Assembly: GCA_002471665.1 (NCBI GenBank)
Contig: DKQK01000028.1
Coordinates: forward strand, 156,367-220,366
Direction: 5' to 3'
Source: Gammaproteobacteria bacterium UBA7310
GTDB taxonomy: Bacteria > Pseudomonadota > Gammaproteobacteria > Pseudomonadales > Ketobacteraceae
Length of the DNA stretch: 64,000 nucleotides
Under the pieces are notes generated by a model. The model did not search any database, had not been told where the DNA came from, and saw only the letters and a program-made list of their open reading frames with translations. The position numbers and the translations under genes are program-made. Each line of letters opens with the position of its first letter. Position 1 is the stretch's first letter. Positions 30,001-31,720 of the stretch are shown piece after piece.

Positions 30001-31720
30001 GGACAATGTGGACAGCGACGGTGATCAACTGCGGGATAACGTCGATAACGAACCAGCGGTGGCCGACACGGAACTGCCGGTATTGGGTGCCATCTGGCCC
30101 AACGACGGCGATGCCCTCATGCCGGACCGTACCGTCTACCTGAGCGCTGAAGTCACAGACAACGAGCAGGTTGCCGAGGTTCGCTTCCTGGTGGATGGCG
30201 TTGCCACTGTTGCTTCGCCTCTCGGTGACCAATATGGCGTCAGTATCACCACGCCCACCACCGGTGCCTTCACGGTGCAGGTGGAGGCAACGGACGTTAG
30301 CGGTAACACCGCCCAGAGTGCAGTGCGCACGGTTACCATCATTGACAATGGCCTGACCTCACTGGAAGGCCGGGTGCTGTATCGCTCGGATGCCGGTGAA
30401 GCCGATTTGGGGGGTGTCACCATCGCCTTTGACGGCTATGGCACCGTGGTCACGGATGTGGATGGCGGCTTCCGGTTCGATAACGTCATGCTGGAGGGCA
30501 GCCAGGAGTTGACCATTACCGGTCAGGTGGGTAACCAGGCCATCAATGAGGTGTGGCCCCTGGATCAGATCAGTGTCATCAGCGATCTGACCACCATGCA
30601 GGATATTATTATCGAGCCGCAGACCTTTGCGCCCGGTTATAACTGGTCCTTTGCCAACAGTGATAGCTTCCAGAACGAAAGAGGCACCACGCTCACCTTG
30701 GGTCACACGTTCAACTACTATGGCGTGGATTACACCACAATCTACATCTCCGATAACGGATACATCACCTTCGGCAGCGAGTTGCGGCAGACACCGAATC
30801 CGGGCTCCCTGGATGTGGACATGATCAGCGTACTTGGAACCGATTTCGTCTATGGATACCGGCTCGAATACGACACCAATACTGAGCGAACGGTGATTCA
30901 TTGGCGTGAGACGCGTATACCGGGCTACAGCACCTATGATTATGCCCAACTGGTACTGTATGCCGATGGCCGCATCTATATGCACTACTATGATGTGGAT
31001 TACCGCACTGCCCAGTATAAGCAACCTTATATTGGCCTGAAGTCCACGGCTTCCCTTACCAGCGCGCGGCAAGCCATAGAGGCTCTGCAGGCACCGGTGA
31101 ACTTCGGTAGCGCAACGGATATTCGACTGTCGCTGGCCGATGGCCTGTATAATCGCTATGTCGGGTTTGTACCCCAGGCCAACGGCAGTTATACCCTTTA
31201 TTCCGGTGGCTTGGGCGGTTATGGCCACCAATGGGGTATGACCGACACGGATTTTGATGGGGTATCCGATCTGGATGAGATACTGATTTATCAGACTGAC
31301 TGGCAAACGGCCGACGGCGATTCCGATGGCCTGCTGGATGGTGAGGAGTTGATGAAGCAGACCGATCCGGTGGCAGCCGATACTACGGTACCGAATGTCT
31401 ATCTGTTGAGCCCGATTCAGGATCTCACGCTCTATGCCGGACAGACCATTACGCTGCGGGCCGATGCCCAGGACGATGGCCGTATCGAGCGTCTCTGGTA
31501 CGTGGTGGATACGCCGGATGGCACCCCACAGATACTGGAGAGCACGGAGCTTGACAGCGTGCGTTATGTGGTGCCGGATGCGGCATCGGTGGATATAGAA
31601 GTGCACGCCGAGGATACAGCAGGTAACCAATCGCAGACAGCGACTTACACCTTTACAATTAAATCAGCCCCACAAAATGTGGATAATCAGCAACCACCTC
31701 CGCCACCGGCGCCAACCTGA
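2..31720 (+). CDS. Giant modular surface/secreted protein with IPT/TIG, LVIVD beta-propeller, Ig, TT3 and nidogen-like domains (5' end outside window)
   Basis: The frame is open from the first complete codon at 2, so the true start and any signal peptide lie upstream; the GTG at 20 is not a credible start. At least 10,572 codons are visible, over 1.1 MDa. Residue numbers here count from that GTG. IPT/TIG domains with the 'PQ.G...GG..V.I.G.GF' signature recur (first near residues 68-160), followed by LVIVD-type propeller repeats ('VDISDVRAPQIVS' style) and SbsA/Big_5-like Ig domains. Residues about 5810-6055 look invasin/filamin-like. From residue 6366 on, DxDxDG (TT3) arrays alternate with Ig, carboxypeptidase-regulatory-like and other modules. 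The C-terminus is a proline-rich tail (QQPPPPPAPT) with no recognisable sorting motif. Cysteines are very rare. The reading frame is intact over 31.7 kb. It is most likely an extracellular or cell-surface adhesin or scaffold; the ligand is unknown. It heads a co-directional cluster with periplasmic chaperones and two further large secreted proteins. Confidence 0.9.
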   Translation, partial: AGSPVWVTLTQVTGSPQFLVAGTNAPVLGSEVIDENTIRYQIQAPVNNPGPAPVEVISGNGTRDRLLGALYYVEPLVLSDLSPQTGSVNGGTVVRINGEGFRGNNTEIQVYFGDVLAPQDSVKLLDPTTLEVITPPGSIGQVDVTVNLADGQSGTLAAAYDYQQPIQANISGEGRIHDMVLDPTGTWAIAAAGSEGVVIYNVAASTYTGDQTNPLNPDDLRQLIDLDRNGRDDRIETTVALPNGYQALGVATYFEDGADRVFVTAATFSGADPVSAKLFIISFDSIDITNSTIVNSLELPADFSRGIEVRNNKAVIAMGDGGLGIVDAYLHSKLYLANELAVEENLPLLDVTQLPAKTATPDQYAFVGGAYDFDMLKLVQPEYVGSGGFYLAEMNPDAGLTLLSQLDIPASRVVVQGQYAYLAAGMGGMVIVDISDVRAPQIVSRISDVGHVYDVDVSGHIAYLALGDKGIVTVDITNPELPIVSAGMEAYAGNHIDVVVASAYSALGSGTQVNGQSVVQVIPDVVLKIFRVDPLNGILDTDVDGNVKVRVRFNKAIDLYDANLNLFRLVGAQGSNLSSNVVIVNNDAIVTLNPSAVSSLAVGDQVTLEVDAGVQSVKPLQNDELISLYTLAQGQRFDFTYRGIRPDEIILEALVPRRVPVNTSAILTLSGLGLPAEIENLRIQVGGIYTELESITVSDDESRTAIVEFSVPAIAAAGQYDVVVEVNQSGVWQQAVLAGALVVDEPIRFDAISPKWGPISGGTVVDVSGIGFEPGNTVMDGLSIQIGSLPVREIEVLSTTRLRLVTPRGSSGKATLYGEDRYGNETQLSGDDGFGYGLKRLAQVRPDLVQPTDVWIDQETGVALTNGGFILDGSAQVGLVQGQGELFETIDQDGNSGSKLVDSTADTVRAASFDIQDPNQPLYVGGNWFQPSGDEARATSQLLYGGDTGADAFAQFGMATYTGDSVRIWPQVELEEGVWRKRLYVASGARGVGRLNLDEQNGLQFINEVNFGQDQVVADVVKQGHSLYATRYQPGGLRDPQAQEPEEPKCDIVAANNGGAGSVELLNYIDPFDPVSFGQLDNMKGAATLHVDGEWLFSGGFAAGMVSTYGCLQFPKYGYDEPINGADSSTVTAVNIFDPTLTRQFAFENTVTDVVTYGDYLFAAVARSGVEYFHVERPEERFSISIDASLQQLAGDARQLRIYGSTLFIAADKGVVVVDISNLAQPRVVSAGNIETVKSLDIYRDRLIAGGRKDGLQVFTLPAALVMSATVPQHGILSADTNQALEIEFNELMTVESLQQANAILVEELDPNTLTSTTLAATVEPILEGEVTEAATRFRVLFERTPGADIRLSVLDARNQRGLGLWTPFVRDFSVSEQSVPVPAIEQVQNGVFYLGEQDVITIVGSGFSVDSQIYVDQFAVSTEFVDSNTLRIPANALEMIPMAVGQHHIKVDNDGITATWMGALVAGTDRARDEITFQLQPDNGDASGGYPISVTSTDAVFLPGSRVSLRARNGDTVIETGIGDLEGTLSPTIDLKDNVISLTKFAFILPGVITPDLYSIYISVPVADGIEELYIGDFSYTLEDGLGINLPNYPPMEIGAAKTIDPYLFVGVKKGSKSTSSNRFLMEGGLEIYDISIWERPVRLSQLPSDQPVNGLDVIDDLAFLANGGNGVVKVDISDLTRPLTVSNLPLSGHQATDVSIHPVNRVLAVSAANGLGTGFVRFFALDGEEYEAVAGYNTLYFNEDSSAEDALLGQPLDVQWQGDQLYVLLKRDDQLLVVTISSFGATPAYTVYPVARGIVSASNSDISGASFLVQEGQITLSTAQEILVLEYAAGGDSWDTVYWQENSVAEAEIFHNGGYLFYGDDDGIRSRTSSKLVISDVSPGAGSILSGSDRVRVMFNNLINTDPAYLSTHIKVIMDDDAELPAAAFELEGINAVNGSYIDLTFTDQLAYTGQIRLQIGAGLTDLAGKGLLQSAEYAFTLQTGFKPEITSIARVTEQGLQGHFFHGDGTEQAAIYGRNFGVDSSLLQIIVGDSVVSDADIISVSDTEIQINMPSMLFGDAAVSLPLTVVRTDQNLSYIRYGAITILPQIEIDDIAPQTGPPQGGNRVDIYGRGFTYAAKVKFAGSTAGDLRVISSNHIRVRAPAGAFGEAVVSIENPLFPGEESVSPVNYFYTGKETGSVDLSADKPSPVSAMALTEQLMYAVTGGYYDVVKEDGTRQRLTTKTARLMLIDLSDPVRPQVLEKQFANNQEPKPYHFDVSGGINPAGFVDVASDERYLQIIGGRKLYHFDRTLSTDPLLLQTVTLAADSSGLVFDQGLSYISTSKGIEIYRVGADELLQQVMVIPTSRLGGLPGRIALRKDSLWVALPNTKRIVEVELSTGQYAVVRSFATVDMAGNALTPDDILVVENLLLVSTGETATIQAYALDSEDSATPVASVSLNNVVQGGVLHAGSMSLHGQTLYVTAGAGDLQLYNIASWLDGNYLSSVPLVDYFALTGSVKAHAFHPNALYAGTAYVVSAGDALESPIPNDLDGLSLSGALNTIARPGMTIVSQIPEPMTSLPVDAAVEIQFNRVLDYSQLEQLGDTLVTLTLDGVPVEAFVSQRVNNSGSLLILRPAQPLQADKLYVVTVAGELSELNGNTLGADYQFRFISETGVIPAVDRVEPQFGSWRGGEVITLTGQGFDAETLIYVAGVAVQGEDIIAISDTSISFLLPALLDAPAQNRLVGLTVANGSFEDFVAAAFTYVTNPNVSAIGSFDRSNDRFTASDKVFNYNAGEYIGIQGTGLGIGTRVRINGKEVSNLLVESASLISLPVPDNTIGQLIVEVSNTDFGEDTVTDTSLEIRYDAKIRISAAERAVRVNQLLATADANEVRLYSTRDGVIPLLLSKVAASDDVALMAMNASRIGVVSQGSGDIEVFDITNIYNPAPLNRINNVQGYDFSDLVLTDASMVLLAGNSVLYGNPSSADLSELALDGSALGQVKGLVAVADSLVIYFERGIEVRDAAEPSRLLNSWQVADESITSVAASDRWLTVSTNNGLHLLDKRRLTGNAGDALVGSIPWQELSSATLSISGDLLIAVNGATWQIYDLDIDGYQALSVRPVARIAVPSGGLNGIGSISLNNGLLEWVSQKGYLNVAIDLAQGTELLPAQLAAEKDELRLDITGDALAWSGVELAATSNSDAATVSGVTIQEGAQLRFEIGLDSYAPGESYSIDFVTQPTSVVTGGDLNLDLPITSIAAPIFGITPMTLQSVSPITVVAGTAVEFTVYGQQLQLVETLSVGSVELARDQLTVNAEGTRLNFTATLTESGLQSIIVQQVGQQAVLPAAVAVRSAMGISNVASDNSAGATRVSDAGGDQITLTTSGISSDVTLHWYQTGQGIQPNASNEIRYSLAGDQLTFVAPASLVGAQYDIALWRRNTGEVTVTGADQRMLVIDDTRPTVNIAQQLGYSLDLVLQANEPIKAAGTNAFSVVKVFKDYDSHPAPQIDISDRFEPLRETGGTITLSLKDSSSLEHNAEYLVTISGLQDLSGNQAYDNSKAGISGGVLSTRFVAEDLLAPDAAQLKLRYLDGSEANASDVLKRGTQLYFNIVGVDNYKAAEQISYRYRISDDGGLSYRTGWLSPGKDTKVSNLPYVPVQLDADFSSLSILLEASDGKQKVEKRFDFAVTDPELSVQAFSTNPSTVEEQTRVMLQFQLSGDLSLVDTAQIKVFDDGSWQTVSLDKDTGLAALSYLNPKLIDVLGSGSEVVATTVPVSLRVGYGFSGQLSYRNYVESYVLNPDSTPPSLAIVAPQDGEYVPRGQETEVILRAFDSYGISHVDVCRDSLTADPFADAVNCQQLADPSVYPMLVAEDAVDPIVVNARAVDLNGLVSDTVTATYQPIDPEQVAPKLDILNIENGLVVHSGEALSVQVLMRDITSAQLNFDLNADETNAQNPAAIALVRGESDSERVEAGVEIPDVTQSAVLVVRVEAVVDGVELKSQRYLNVVVDNGIEESIAVDVLPAAEVLAGTAIRVSGAIPEGMDDFDDSSSIEITDGVNQTSLPMLLQQETVATDYSAGEVTVVANLRDRSDNLKQQTTTLSKVEYLAGDSVNLYQADSDWKIHSVIPTAAVAEGLVMVENQGLDGYRLRGVNTVIDEGAGAVTGAVFTGSLMVLEIENQGRRLIRALPVVSGDWGAGIDRPISGRMLSAAGNDVFVGYGTQVTALRYTGDGWVPVIGLDAGTIESVAVLDQYLVALADGVLKVYTVTAENELRITLVDQLDDVDAEGVATAEATVYWWSDSNVTAYPFAGTLDAGSAVSFDAGARVQSLVTDGELLWIKALEEGNAAHWQVWKNGQRAGYLINDNELTVGATDLYWLQRASTGDRVTAQPYQTQDTAPAVNVSAYALAHGLLLAGTIEDSNLGAQHVYLSNAAGERLAAVPHWYTGELDGRFGYVIPQGRTWFVAYSELDGTDILFNVLEHGTANSLTIIPDYVENVVIEDMAPQQGDLIAEWAQRPVSVLLDPISRVKELGFADKAFASDVNGHFYQWLTANDTSAAYSVVVNESVTNDISLVVSANNDTNAAVLLSGIENNQMFSEGEWLNLSYDVNQANPESQINHVEITLTDFNQNVVEQIFSSDPNGGFAMQLPAVAVQESYRLRVRAYFNTGYDYNETEVGLRVVPKNTVPQPEISGLPPLVYAGSTLWVELADAIVGYNASLNITVDGVLLASGAGPVPFTVPDDASEIVVSVILTDGYGTERRAEFVAQVMDPYRLSLTAGFEFDALLPAVGDYWYSLGSGLYNSQGLQLEMAGDISSMEYLGKYLLLGVRGFGLYVVDPAANFKIMSNHPLAGNLHQIAVVGNQLYVRTQTRLLAYDIAGLAFQNETDLNFSGTLLDMVGYGDGVAVLTTTEIARAENGAVSDRYQRTGLATITQQGSDLYATDVDGNLIRLDDDWNAEVFALDVSAELLLARRGQLIALNGSVQKAAVIDLHDYQSPGVIANWPLALSAGITHAEQFAGKVYLDSAQVLEFTPGSDGYLPVFVAAESGSVSGLARDVSVARGSVIAAQDNYGAVIHQRQGGGWTSDVHPQPAYSSTVTRVASDANYHYLLHSGQQKVERITHAGSGSNFFYSGNALSDLSVFDRWLALADGSSVQLFDRDTLSLLTNFSVGNGESIVALAGQGHRLAVSTDSGTIYTLVARPNVDVTQWALEEEVSALPESVRRLAVTQDYLIYGLDARVIKRGFYTQTETQIDVANAQFITALTVHNGQIWVAYQDNDGAALAAYDLYTNDLLPAAALRLDAAATAMSGEWNRLILAQGSRGVQILEIPLALESGDISAVLPTPATAVAYGETLQNQFADVESLNSVEWYINNQLVVRAAQKPFASQLPVPASLPNGQSFTLYNRVELTNGRVLQSVPRALFLQSESQLVNDFQVSMDVIEHSWGPKPFDVKAVISGSSQAIAQVELFVASSVDGPWELVGKLYGPEYKLAMNWGVERSGHFVKARAVDIYGNVAESQPQRFYRYEDTTNPSAAFTLSGDSVDADGQTVVQGFPYQLSVAINDSESGIDKALLRRNGVLVAAAFENGVLTFSDQAADTGVIQYQIEVVDNALNSISQAFNVTIGSNQGPVIDNLNYPAQVRELDSFTVSVSASDDVRIDRLEVVWGGTVYGRDINQASATAEAFTIVDQRVERLTADATEALTVRVTDNSGILTQVNYDVSVLRDRAPVVANLNVTPDARGFYGGSAGITLSNLQNVDDASGLNVEIVQVNAGVETTVFERTNLSGYTNTLNHYFRYPTSALDGDMYRFKVVLKDKIGQEVETALYEVPLTQAPNLIRFAAVAANENPLEVQVGESPVYRVEVLDAAARPVAGQQVRWTLKDVASSNVISMGDSTSAENGTATLNMSTSLRATSYELRAELVDYPVIERAQFSVTVKPGQTQELRFNQMPEATAGELFSINVDAYDAQGNRNESDSATSFTLTMPNPDFEVTAGDNVNIQTITTAQGSVQRAVVTLQNGAASLQVRATTVAGDYQLAITGSSGKQTRYDHDGSAATAPQSVSELPLVVAAADAVTLLFVDETLAEQAEGDVAEYGTKRAARIYLVMEDTYGNRSQRFLGEDANFTLGVAVSGSAVINDQGNLVDVALVDGVATLDVSNTEYETVTLTVASVPAQYQVLDYTTTFDLLFNQQPPEINESGFLGEVNSTRLTAYFVYDETVEALQAGTLVSILSAGVEINGTSSIQGDTVFFTPDSALALNTCYQYDTTGSVLTSATRAESVRVEQGDVCTPQALVGVPNKLAVYIGQSVTLPVQLGVSYSSISSGQVTLGDSTLGFSWNPSYRRFTVPDFAALDPGFSDGVAKPLTLSGTYGGAALTVGNSLTLQVYLPDGDADGDGIPNRIEIETGNLLPGSIDSDGNGTLDINEDSDGDGLSNGAELAAGTLINDSDTDNDGLSDGSEVLNHGSNPLLQDSDGDGLTDYVEVSSIPSSDPTLRDTDGDGMNDAQERQNNLNPRDADDAAADEDGDGLSNLQEIQLGTLVRVTDTDGDTLSDGDEVNTVDSDPLLQDTDDDGLRDDEDSEPRVPDTQSPQITLSSPAAGEQLLKGQTITLTPALSDNGRVVKVDYYINNATLLASEAAPFSVSYQLPALSGELQVRAIAYDTNDNAGEINATFTVIDDPLTTVIGRVVDGSGAGLPDVTVTVLGLETITQSDGAFVVTQVPVAGGAIQVVANGVVSGDAVTALSDTYEPVWAGTTDVGDILLQPVARKVGYYSHRDYQGSSNQASIITNAGFDAVQIVDPVTEDLSELVMVVVESDQYYRSWSGGASAARKAAFEAYAENGGILVWHEDRPYDSNTTYYRLPGLDFWPIYNTDYSNRYPVYDINLMSDIMVGAAGDLNRNSLGNTNGSYGYLPMDQLPEGMTPVMLRSDRRYKQVAAVEYEYGSGLIYYSTVRMAYLVASSPYNTVYMPNLLQSLYNRSLADQDEDGLPDIQEYSNGTDPYSNDKDGDGLLDGFEVRFGYDPTVDEGVANLDDDNDGLTTLEEQAIGTHPKRWDTDGDGLYDGEEVNPSGAYPASSPLSEDTDFDGIWDDDERTFGGDPNLSDTDADGLSDYVERYNSYTSLTNPDSDFDGLSDGIEYNSPILNPNNDQDANADYDNDGLNNKLELLVYETDPEVADTDSDGLLDGAEILAGADPYNPDSDGDGMEDGVDNDPLEFDTVAPQVVISSPAAGYEVVYGEELSLSVDLTENGVNESVTYTIDGTNTLVSTDAPFSVNYTAPVSGDSFTLEVYATDVSGNTSTVVSETYSLIADLPMTVTGRVLDALGQPVEAVSVEVGGITVTTDSEGTFTVTGVPTIDTLIRVSASTQFGAAEMTAESVWFEPVRNGNVSVGDLVLSTSGGTNQGTLVGYYNMSSNSGVSSQLPPITAAGLQGASITDLNNDNLTEYTILFVELPSNSSNSYSSTYINNSAKIAQFVDDGGVLIVHDRSTGNSNRVLPGNPGTAYRDVDSNVSLAPDAPADFVSGPGGTITNSTLDGSSASHGYVLGNTVEPGSYPLIVQADNGQWVTYVYPYGRGKVVYSSTPLDYFLVNYRSGISDIYPANLLSYVSRNLTKIDSDGDGVADADEVPLGLDPFNEDSDGDSLIDGWEIEHGFNPLSEAGAGETFDDPDTDGLNNLEEQTWLTDPNNPDSDGDTLVDGDEVNIHGTDPAKSDTDGDELSDDYELAQGLLPDNVDSDGDTLNDYDEIYVYDTNPLATDSDGDEIPDLYEVENGLLNEPADGDLDNDGLTNLEEFQQGTNPQDQDSDDDQLWDGWELGVYQTDPTLPDSDNDGRWDGNEAIVDGTDPNDPASVLPVTSMCRTLNDANGRSWQFCSEGAVTNSWAGSSGSTSSAIWYDGFDASIISESGSTSYYGGNSTVGTSQEGREWHFAAQELNDLLYARRVFVPASGEAFVRYIEILENPTDVARTITVSLYSRYGRYSNYAELQTSSGDNSIDVTDSYALWRDTNYSSRPVIGHLFKDDNVATSITDNSYGASGNYNWDIEFEVTIPANSRRALMHFATMESDFETGEPNLQNLQKMSATTLAGIDAELAADIVNFNAFIDSDEDGLSDELEATFGSDPQLSDTDGDGLSDLQEYNLGTDPQVPDNTVPVVTWVNPVEGDDVYRGADLQLAFDVVDDGSIEYVELYVDDVLYTTIADENYSVAWQVPDADSVTLKVIAYDSNANQGQSEIVIAPQDVPSTDLTGAVRFQGVAGDYYLAGLTVDIESSGSVTTTDENGQFTLTNISAMSGELVVSVSGVVGAVNLEEEFVLESSGFNYGGVTDIGTLDLGANSISVEFNTDAGENYYFNDEGTGQYALAKDFSFFGQSYSNIYVDSNGYVRFVNYGRTSYSVPWMNPPLVVPFGMDMDGRGNPLTVAEDDNGAYVTWYNYGHWSRGGAATFQLQLLGGGVFAYLYQSADQVILNASSIYIGLSPGSAADTYESISFDTLIDSYTTPDNTEVRSSIPSSEFDAIGKTIVFIPQSDGQYNVVFGAIGQNISIGMLDSDGDGLTDLEETLLGVTAVDNPDYDDDGLLDGDEYSIGTDPINSDSDGDDLLDGFEVTYGFDPNSPVLPGERDEDFDNDGLTNFEEQQLGTDPTLMDTDGDMLSDGLEVNELGSDPTSTNSDSDSLADWEEFIYGSSLVDADTDGDGLDDYAEVYIYGTSPTLVDTDGDQMSDRFEADWNLFNAVADADYDGDGLLNYEEELYGTDPTRTDTDYDELTDGEEVNRYNTNPAEADSDVDGRWDQDELFVDNTDPNLASSVLTDSYLPYYSSLQQGIQWTIHRDGYISDIRVDTISITTLAGRLNVTGDVSQMYYNDGSNGGDAATDASGYEHFVGPDRMQDLMVSRRVYRDSANHDYVRYLDLFANVGDAAVSINATYNTNYLAGAGGSGAIELITESGQAQPTESDRYIILYDSVDANQPVLGHIMLGLESVAGNCGSTAQAQSNYWDQCYSLTVAAGDQVALLHYYVVGRTVAEVQARIDAILRFDSASLYNMDAALIDDVANFDIELDSDSDGLSDALEQILGTNINLADTDGDGMSDAFEYANELEPVATDDSASDKDGDGLTNIEEMTLGTSVTNPDTDGDGVSDGDEVNVYNGNPFLTDTDGDGLQDGDEVTYNTKLDDVDSDDDGLNDYLETAIGFDPNATDGDGDGIPDEYERAYFNGDVAPDADYDNDGLSNLYEYQNNLLPNDADTDNDLLLDGEELTLGTDPLLFASDTLLRGDAEERFVDGTDPLESSDDLTTLSLPGLFVDGAGGEWAFDTSGNLTLADSTYNAIRSASMRPSSIYYGNYSSGYYTSSSDLVALGDDGEFATSLRRYGDALYHRRVYVPTTGDSFVRYQETFDNQSDAAMDVGVRLSSYYHYYSSSSEVTLLTSSGDSVLNEEDYYLIAYSPGSPERPVLGHLFGTQYSAVKPCDSSAAGTNYWYLCLESSVAPGERVTFLHYVVMGDSVEDVQAQLDALRKLDGQALNGIDANQAATIANLSAYVDSDGDGLSDVLEASLGTLNDSQDSDGDGVSDWEEYAAGGDPAVADNADPTVVLLTPSQGEALYPYEAVTLSAQAEDDSKVAEVNFWVDGELVGSVSESPYELQFYLPYGTFMDVEAIATDATGRTGSSGVVRFDLQADSSTTVSSRVLLDYNGETFPMAGLTVTDPNTGSTAITDELGEFSLANVSARDNALLRISGELAGETLDFTTMVDSSQMIVGGETLLADVIYVRNIKPYYENQLSYEDTVYIYSPAFQQFALDGAVTWGEQTYTQAYISNYGDVVFGDLAPVDGENPQTDSYPMVSLFNSSNEVGDYMAYKRLADRHLFVSNQYRVLAGEVGYYDFNGLLTVTDEGVIQITWYGYPVGEPLAENNTLDIGWGNAGDTVRSVPLTDLYNGLTLAQGESLSAAINMSPYLLRDTFVTMTPQGNGTYFVLLQNYDSNYRDTDYDDLPDLYEFVSGYSDYQLRDTDGDGVYDGDEYALGLEADNVDSDGDQLRDNVDNEPAVADTELPVLGAIWPNDGDALMPDRTVYLSAEVTDNEQVAEVRFLVDGVATVASPLGDQYGVSITTPTTGAFTVQVEATDVSGNTAQSAVRTVTIIDNGLTSLEGRVLYRSDAGEADLGGVTIAFDGYGTVVTDVDGGFRFDNVMLEGSQELTITGQVGNQAINEVWPLDQISVISDLTTMQDIIIEPQTFAPGYNWSFANSDSFQNERGTTLTLGHTFNYYGVDYTTIYISDNGYITFGSELRQTPNPGSLDVDMISVLGTDFVYGYRLEYDTNTERTVIHWRETRIPGYSTYDYAQLVLYADGRIYMHYYDVDYRTAQYKQPYIGLKSTASLTSARQAIEALQAPVNFGSATDIRLSLADGLYNRYVGFVPQANGSYTLYSGGLGGYGHQWGMTDTDFDGVSDLDEILIYQTDWQTADGDSDGLLDGEELMKQTDPVAADTTVPNVYLLSPIQDLTLYAGQTITLRADAQDDGRIERLWYVVDTPDGTPQILESTELDSVRYVVPDAASVDIEVHAEDTAGNQSQTATYTFTIKSAPQNVDNQQPPPPPAPT
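225..10640 (+). repeat. Five successive TIG - beta-propeller - Big_5-like cassettes inside the giant gene
   Basis: IPT/TIG-like domains begin near 225, 2238, 4152, 6276 and 7979, so the spacing is about 1.7-2.1 kb. Each is followed by a stretch of propeller-like strands. The clearest LVIVD-type repeats, with a 'VDIS...P.VVS' core, lie near 1285, 1420, 3648, 5019, 6700 and 8752. A SbsA/Big_5-like Ig domain ('P..G......D..V.V.FN..I') then closes each cassette near 1591, 3811, 5640, 7670 and 10324. An additional TIG-like unit is present near 5968, 8257 and 9750. Copies are diverged in sequence but keep the order of domains, which suggests growth by old segmental duplication. Domain names are assigned by eye from consensus residues. 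Confidence 0.65.
11349..19110 (+). other. Middle of the giant gene: Ig-like domains and two further beta-propeller stretches
   Basis: This part of the giant open frame has no TT3 repeats. An Ig-like domain of the 'bacterial Ig' type starts near 11349 ('IVAPQDGEYVPRGQ') and carries a cysteine pair near 11466 and 11512. A propeller-like stretch runs about 12255-13120 and a longer one about 14260-15940, both recognisable by repeated short hydrophobic strands of the 'G.L.V.D' kind. Ig-like domains follow to about 17455. About 17455-18180 resembles an invasin (Big_1) or filamin repeat, with the 'V.V.D..G.PV.G..V.W.L' pattern. Another SbsA/Big_5-like domain is near 18520. These calls rest on pattern reading only. 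Confidence 0.5.
20249..20890 (+). repeat. GYY module, copy 1 (DUF4350/glutamine-amidotransferase-like fold suspected)
   Basis: The module starts at 'KVGYYSHRDYQGSS' and ends at 'MPNLLQSLYNRSL', just before a TT3 array. It has the look of a Rossmann-like alpha/beta domain: an early 'VGYY' strand, a 'D.V.D...L..YT.L.V.E' region, a 'F...GG.L..H' motif and a closing 'G.G...YS....Y'. Such folds occur in DUF4350 and amidotransferase-like domains that bind ligands without catalysis. Its sister copy lies at 22159-22785. The fold assignment is tentative. Confidence 0.5.
22159..22785 (+). repeat. GYY module, copy 2
   Basis: This is the second copy of the module at 20249-20890. It starts at 'LVGYYNMSSNSG' and ends at 'PANLLSYVSRNL'. 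Shared landmarks are the initial VGYY, the 'F.DDGG.L.VH' / 'YAENGGILVWH' motif, the 'Y.YG.G..YYS' strand and the final '(M/P).NLL' helix. It is visibly more AT-rich than copy 1 and richer in Ser/Asn, so it may be older, differently acquired, or under weaker constraint. Confidence 0.5.
23519..24259 (+). repeat. ~245-residue 'RRV-FVRY' module, copy 1 of 3
   Basis: Starts at 'MCRTLNDANGRSW' after a TT3 array and ends at 'NFNAFID' before the next. Landmarks shared by the three copies are 'RRVFVP..G..FVRY', 'RPV.GH', a 'NY.W' motif, 'R.ALMHF' and a final 'D..LA..I.NF'. This copy has a cysteine pair near its N-terminus (23522 and 23564) and lacks the central pair of the other copies. I do not recognise the family. 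Confidence 0.6.
24956..25575 (+). repeat. Nidogen-like module, copy 1 of 3
   Basis: The segment contains 'FSFFGQSYSNIYVDSNGYV' followed by an 'RF...' strand, a 'W..PPLV.PFG.DMD' turn and 'Y.TWYNYGHW', ending at 'IVFIPQSDGQYNVVFG'. The pattern F.FFG..Y..IYV..NGY..F then a second half describing a W.. strand resembles NIDO-like domains of secreted proteins. It replaces the GYY module in its cassette. Confidence 0.5.
26369..27115 (+). repeat. ~245-residue 'RRV-FVRY' module, copy 2 of 3
   Basis: Starts at 'DSYLPYYSSLQQG' and ends at 'NFDIELD', between two TT3 arrays. Landmarks are 'SRRVYRDSANHDYVRYLD', 'QPVLGH', a 'NC.......NYWDQC' element and 'VALLHYYVVG'. The central cysteine pair is spaced so that a disulfide across a hairpin is plausible for an exported protein. 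Confidence 0.6.
27818..28552 (+). repeat. ~245-residue 'RRV-FVRY' module, copy 3 of 3
   Basis: Starts at 'LSLPGLFVDGAGGEW' and ends at 'NLSAYVD'. Landmarks are 'HRRVYVPTTGDSFVRYQE', 'RPVLGHLFG', 'PCDS......NYWYLC' and 'VTFLHYVVMG'. Length (735 nt) is within 12 nt of the other copies. Sequence relation to copies 1 and 2 is clear at the motifs and weak between them. Confidence 0.6.
29248..29870 (+). repeat. Nidogen-like module, copy 2 of 3
   Basis: Contains 'VTWGEQTYTQAYISNYGDVV' (strand, aromatic, 'Y.. Y.S..G..VF') and ends at 'VTMTPQGNGTYFVLLQ', matching the ends of copies 1 and 3 ('F.PQ..G.Y..'). It is the most diverged of the three copies and is followed by a short TT3 array. Confidence 0.45.
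30628..31240 (+). repeat. Nidogen-like module, copy 3 of 3
   Basis: Contains 'HTFNYYGVDYTTIYISDNGY' followed by 'ITFG', then 'VLGTDF', 'VIHWRET' and 'YAQLVLYADGRIYMHYYDVD', and ends at 'GFVPQANGSYTLYSGG'. This is the best match to a nidogen-type pattern of the three. The last short TT3 array and last Ig domain of the giant protein follow. Confidence 0.55.

Larger units (their letters stand above)
19115..31665 (+). repeat. TT3 - Ig - carboxypeptidase-regulatory-like - variable module cassettes in the last third of the giant gene
   Basis: Acidic calcium-binding (DxDxDG) arrays lie at about 19115-19707, 20894-21605, 22793-23500, 24257-24390, 25583-26352, 27113-27800, 28550-28690, 29873-30065 and 31244-31385. 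Ig domains of the '(I/V)..L.SPA.GE.L..G' type follow at about 19710, 21610, 24395, 28695, 30070 and 31385. All but the last are followed by a carboxypeptidase-regulatory-like domain ('G.V....G.PL.GV.V...G' type), giving five complete cassettes. Each of those then runs into one of two swappable modules: a GYY module (two copies) or a nidogen-like module (three copies). TT3 repeats bind calcium in known proteins; calcium binding here is inferred. Confidence 0.75.

Noticed and set aside
30359..31630. Long antisense open frame (423 codons) opposite the giant gene
   Set aside because: Its translation is rich in His, Ile and Arg with no domain, and many similar antisense frames accompany the biased codon use of the + strand gene. 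It is a shadow.
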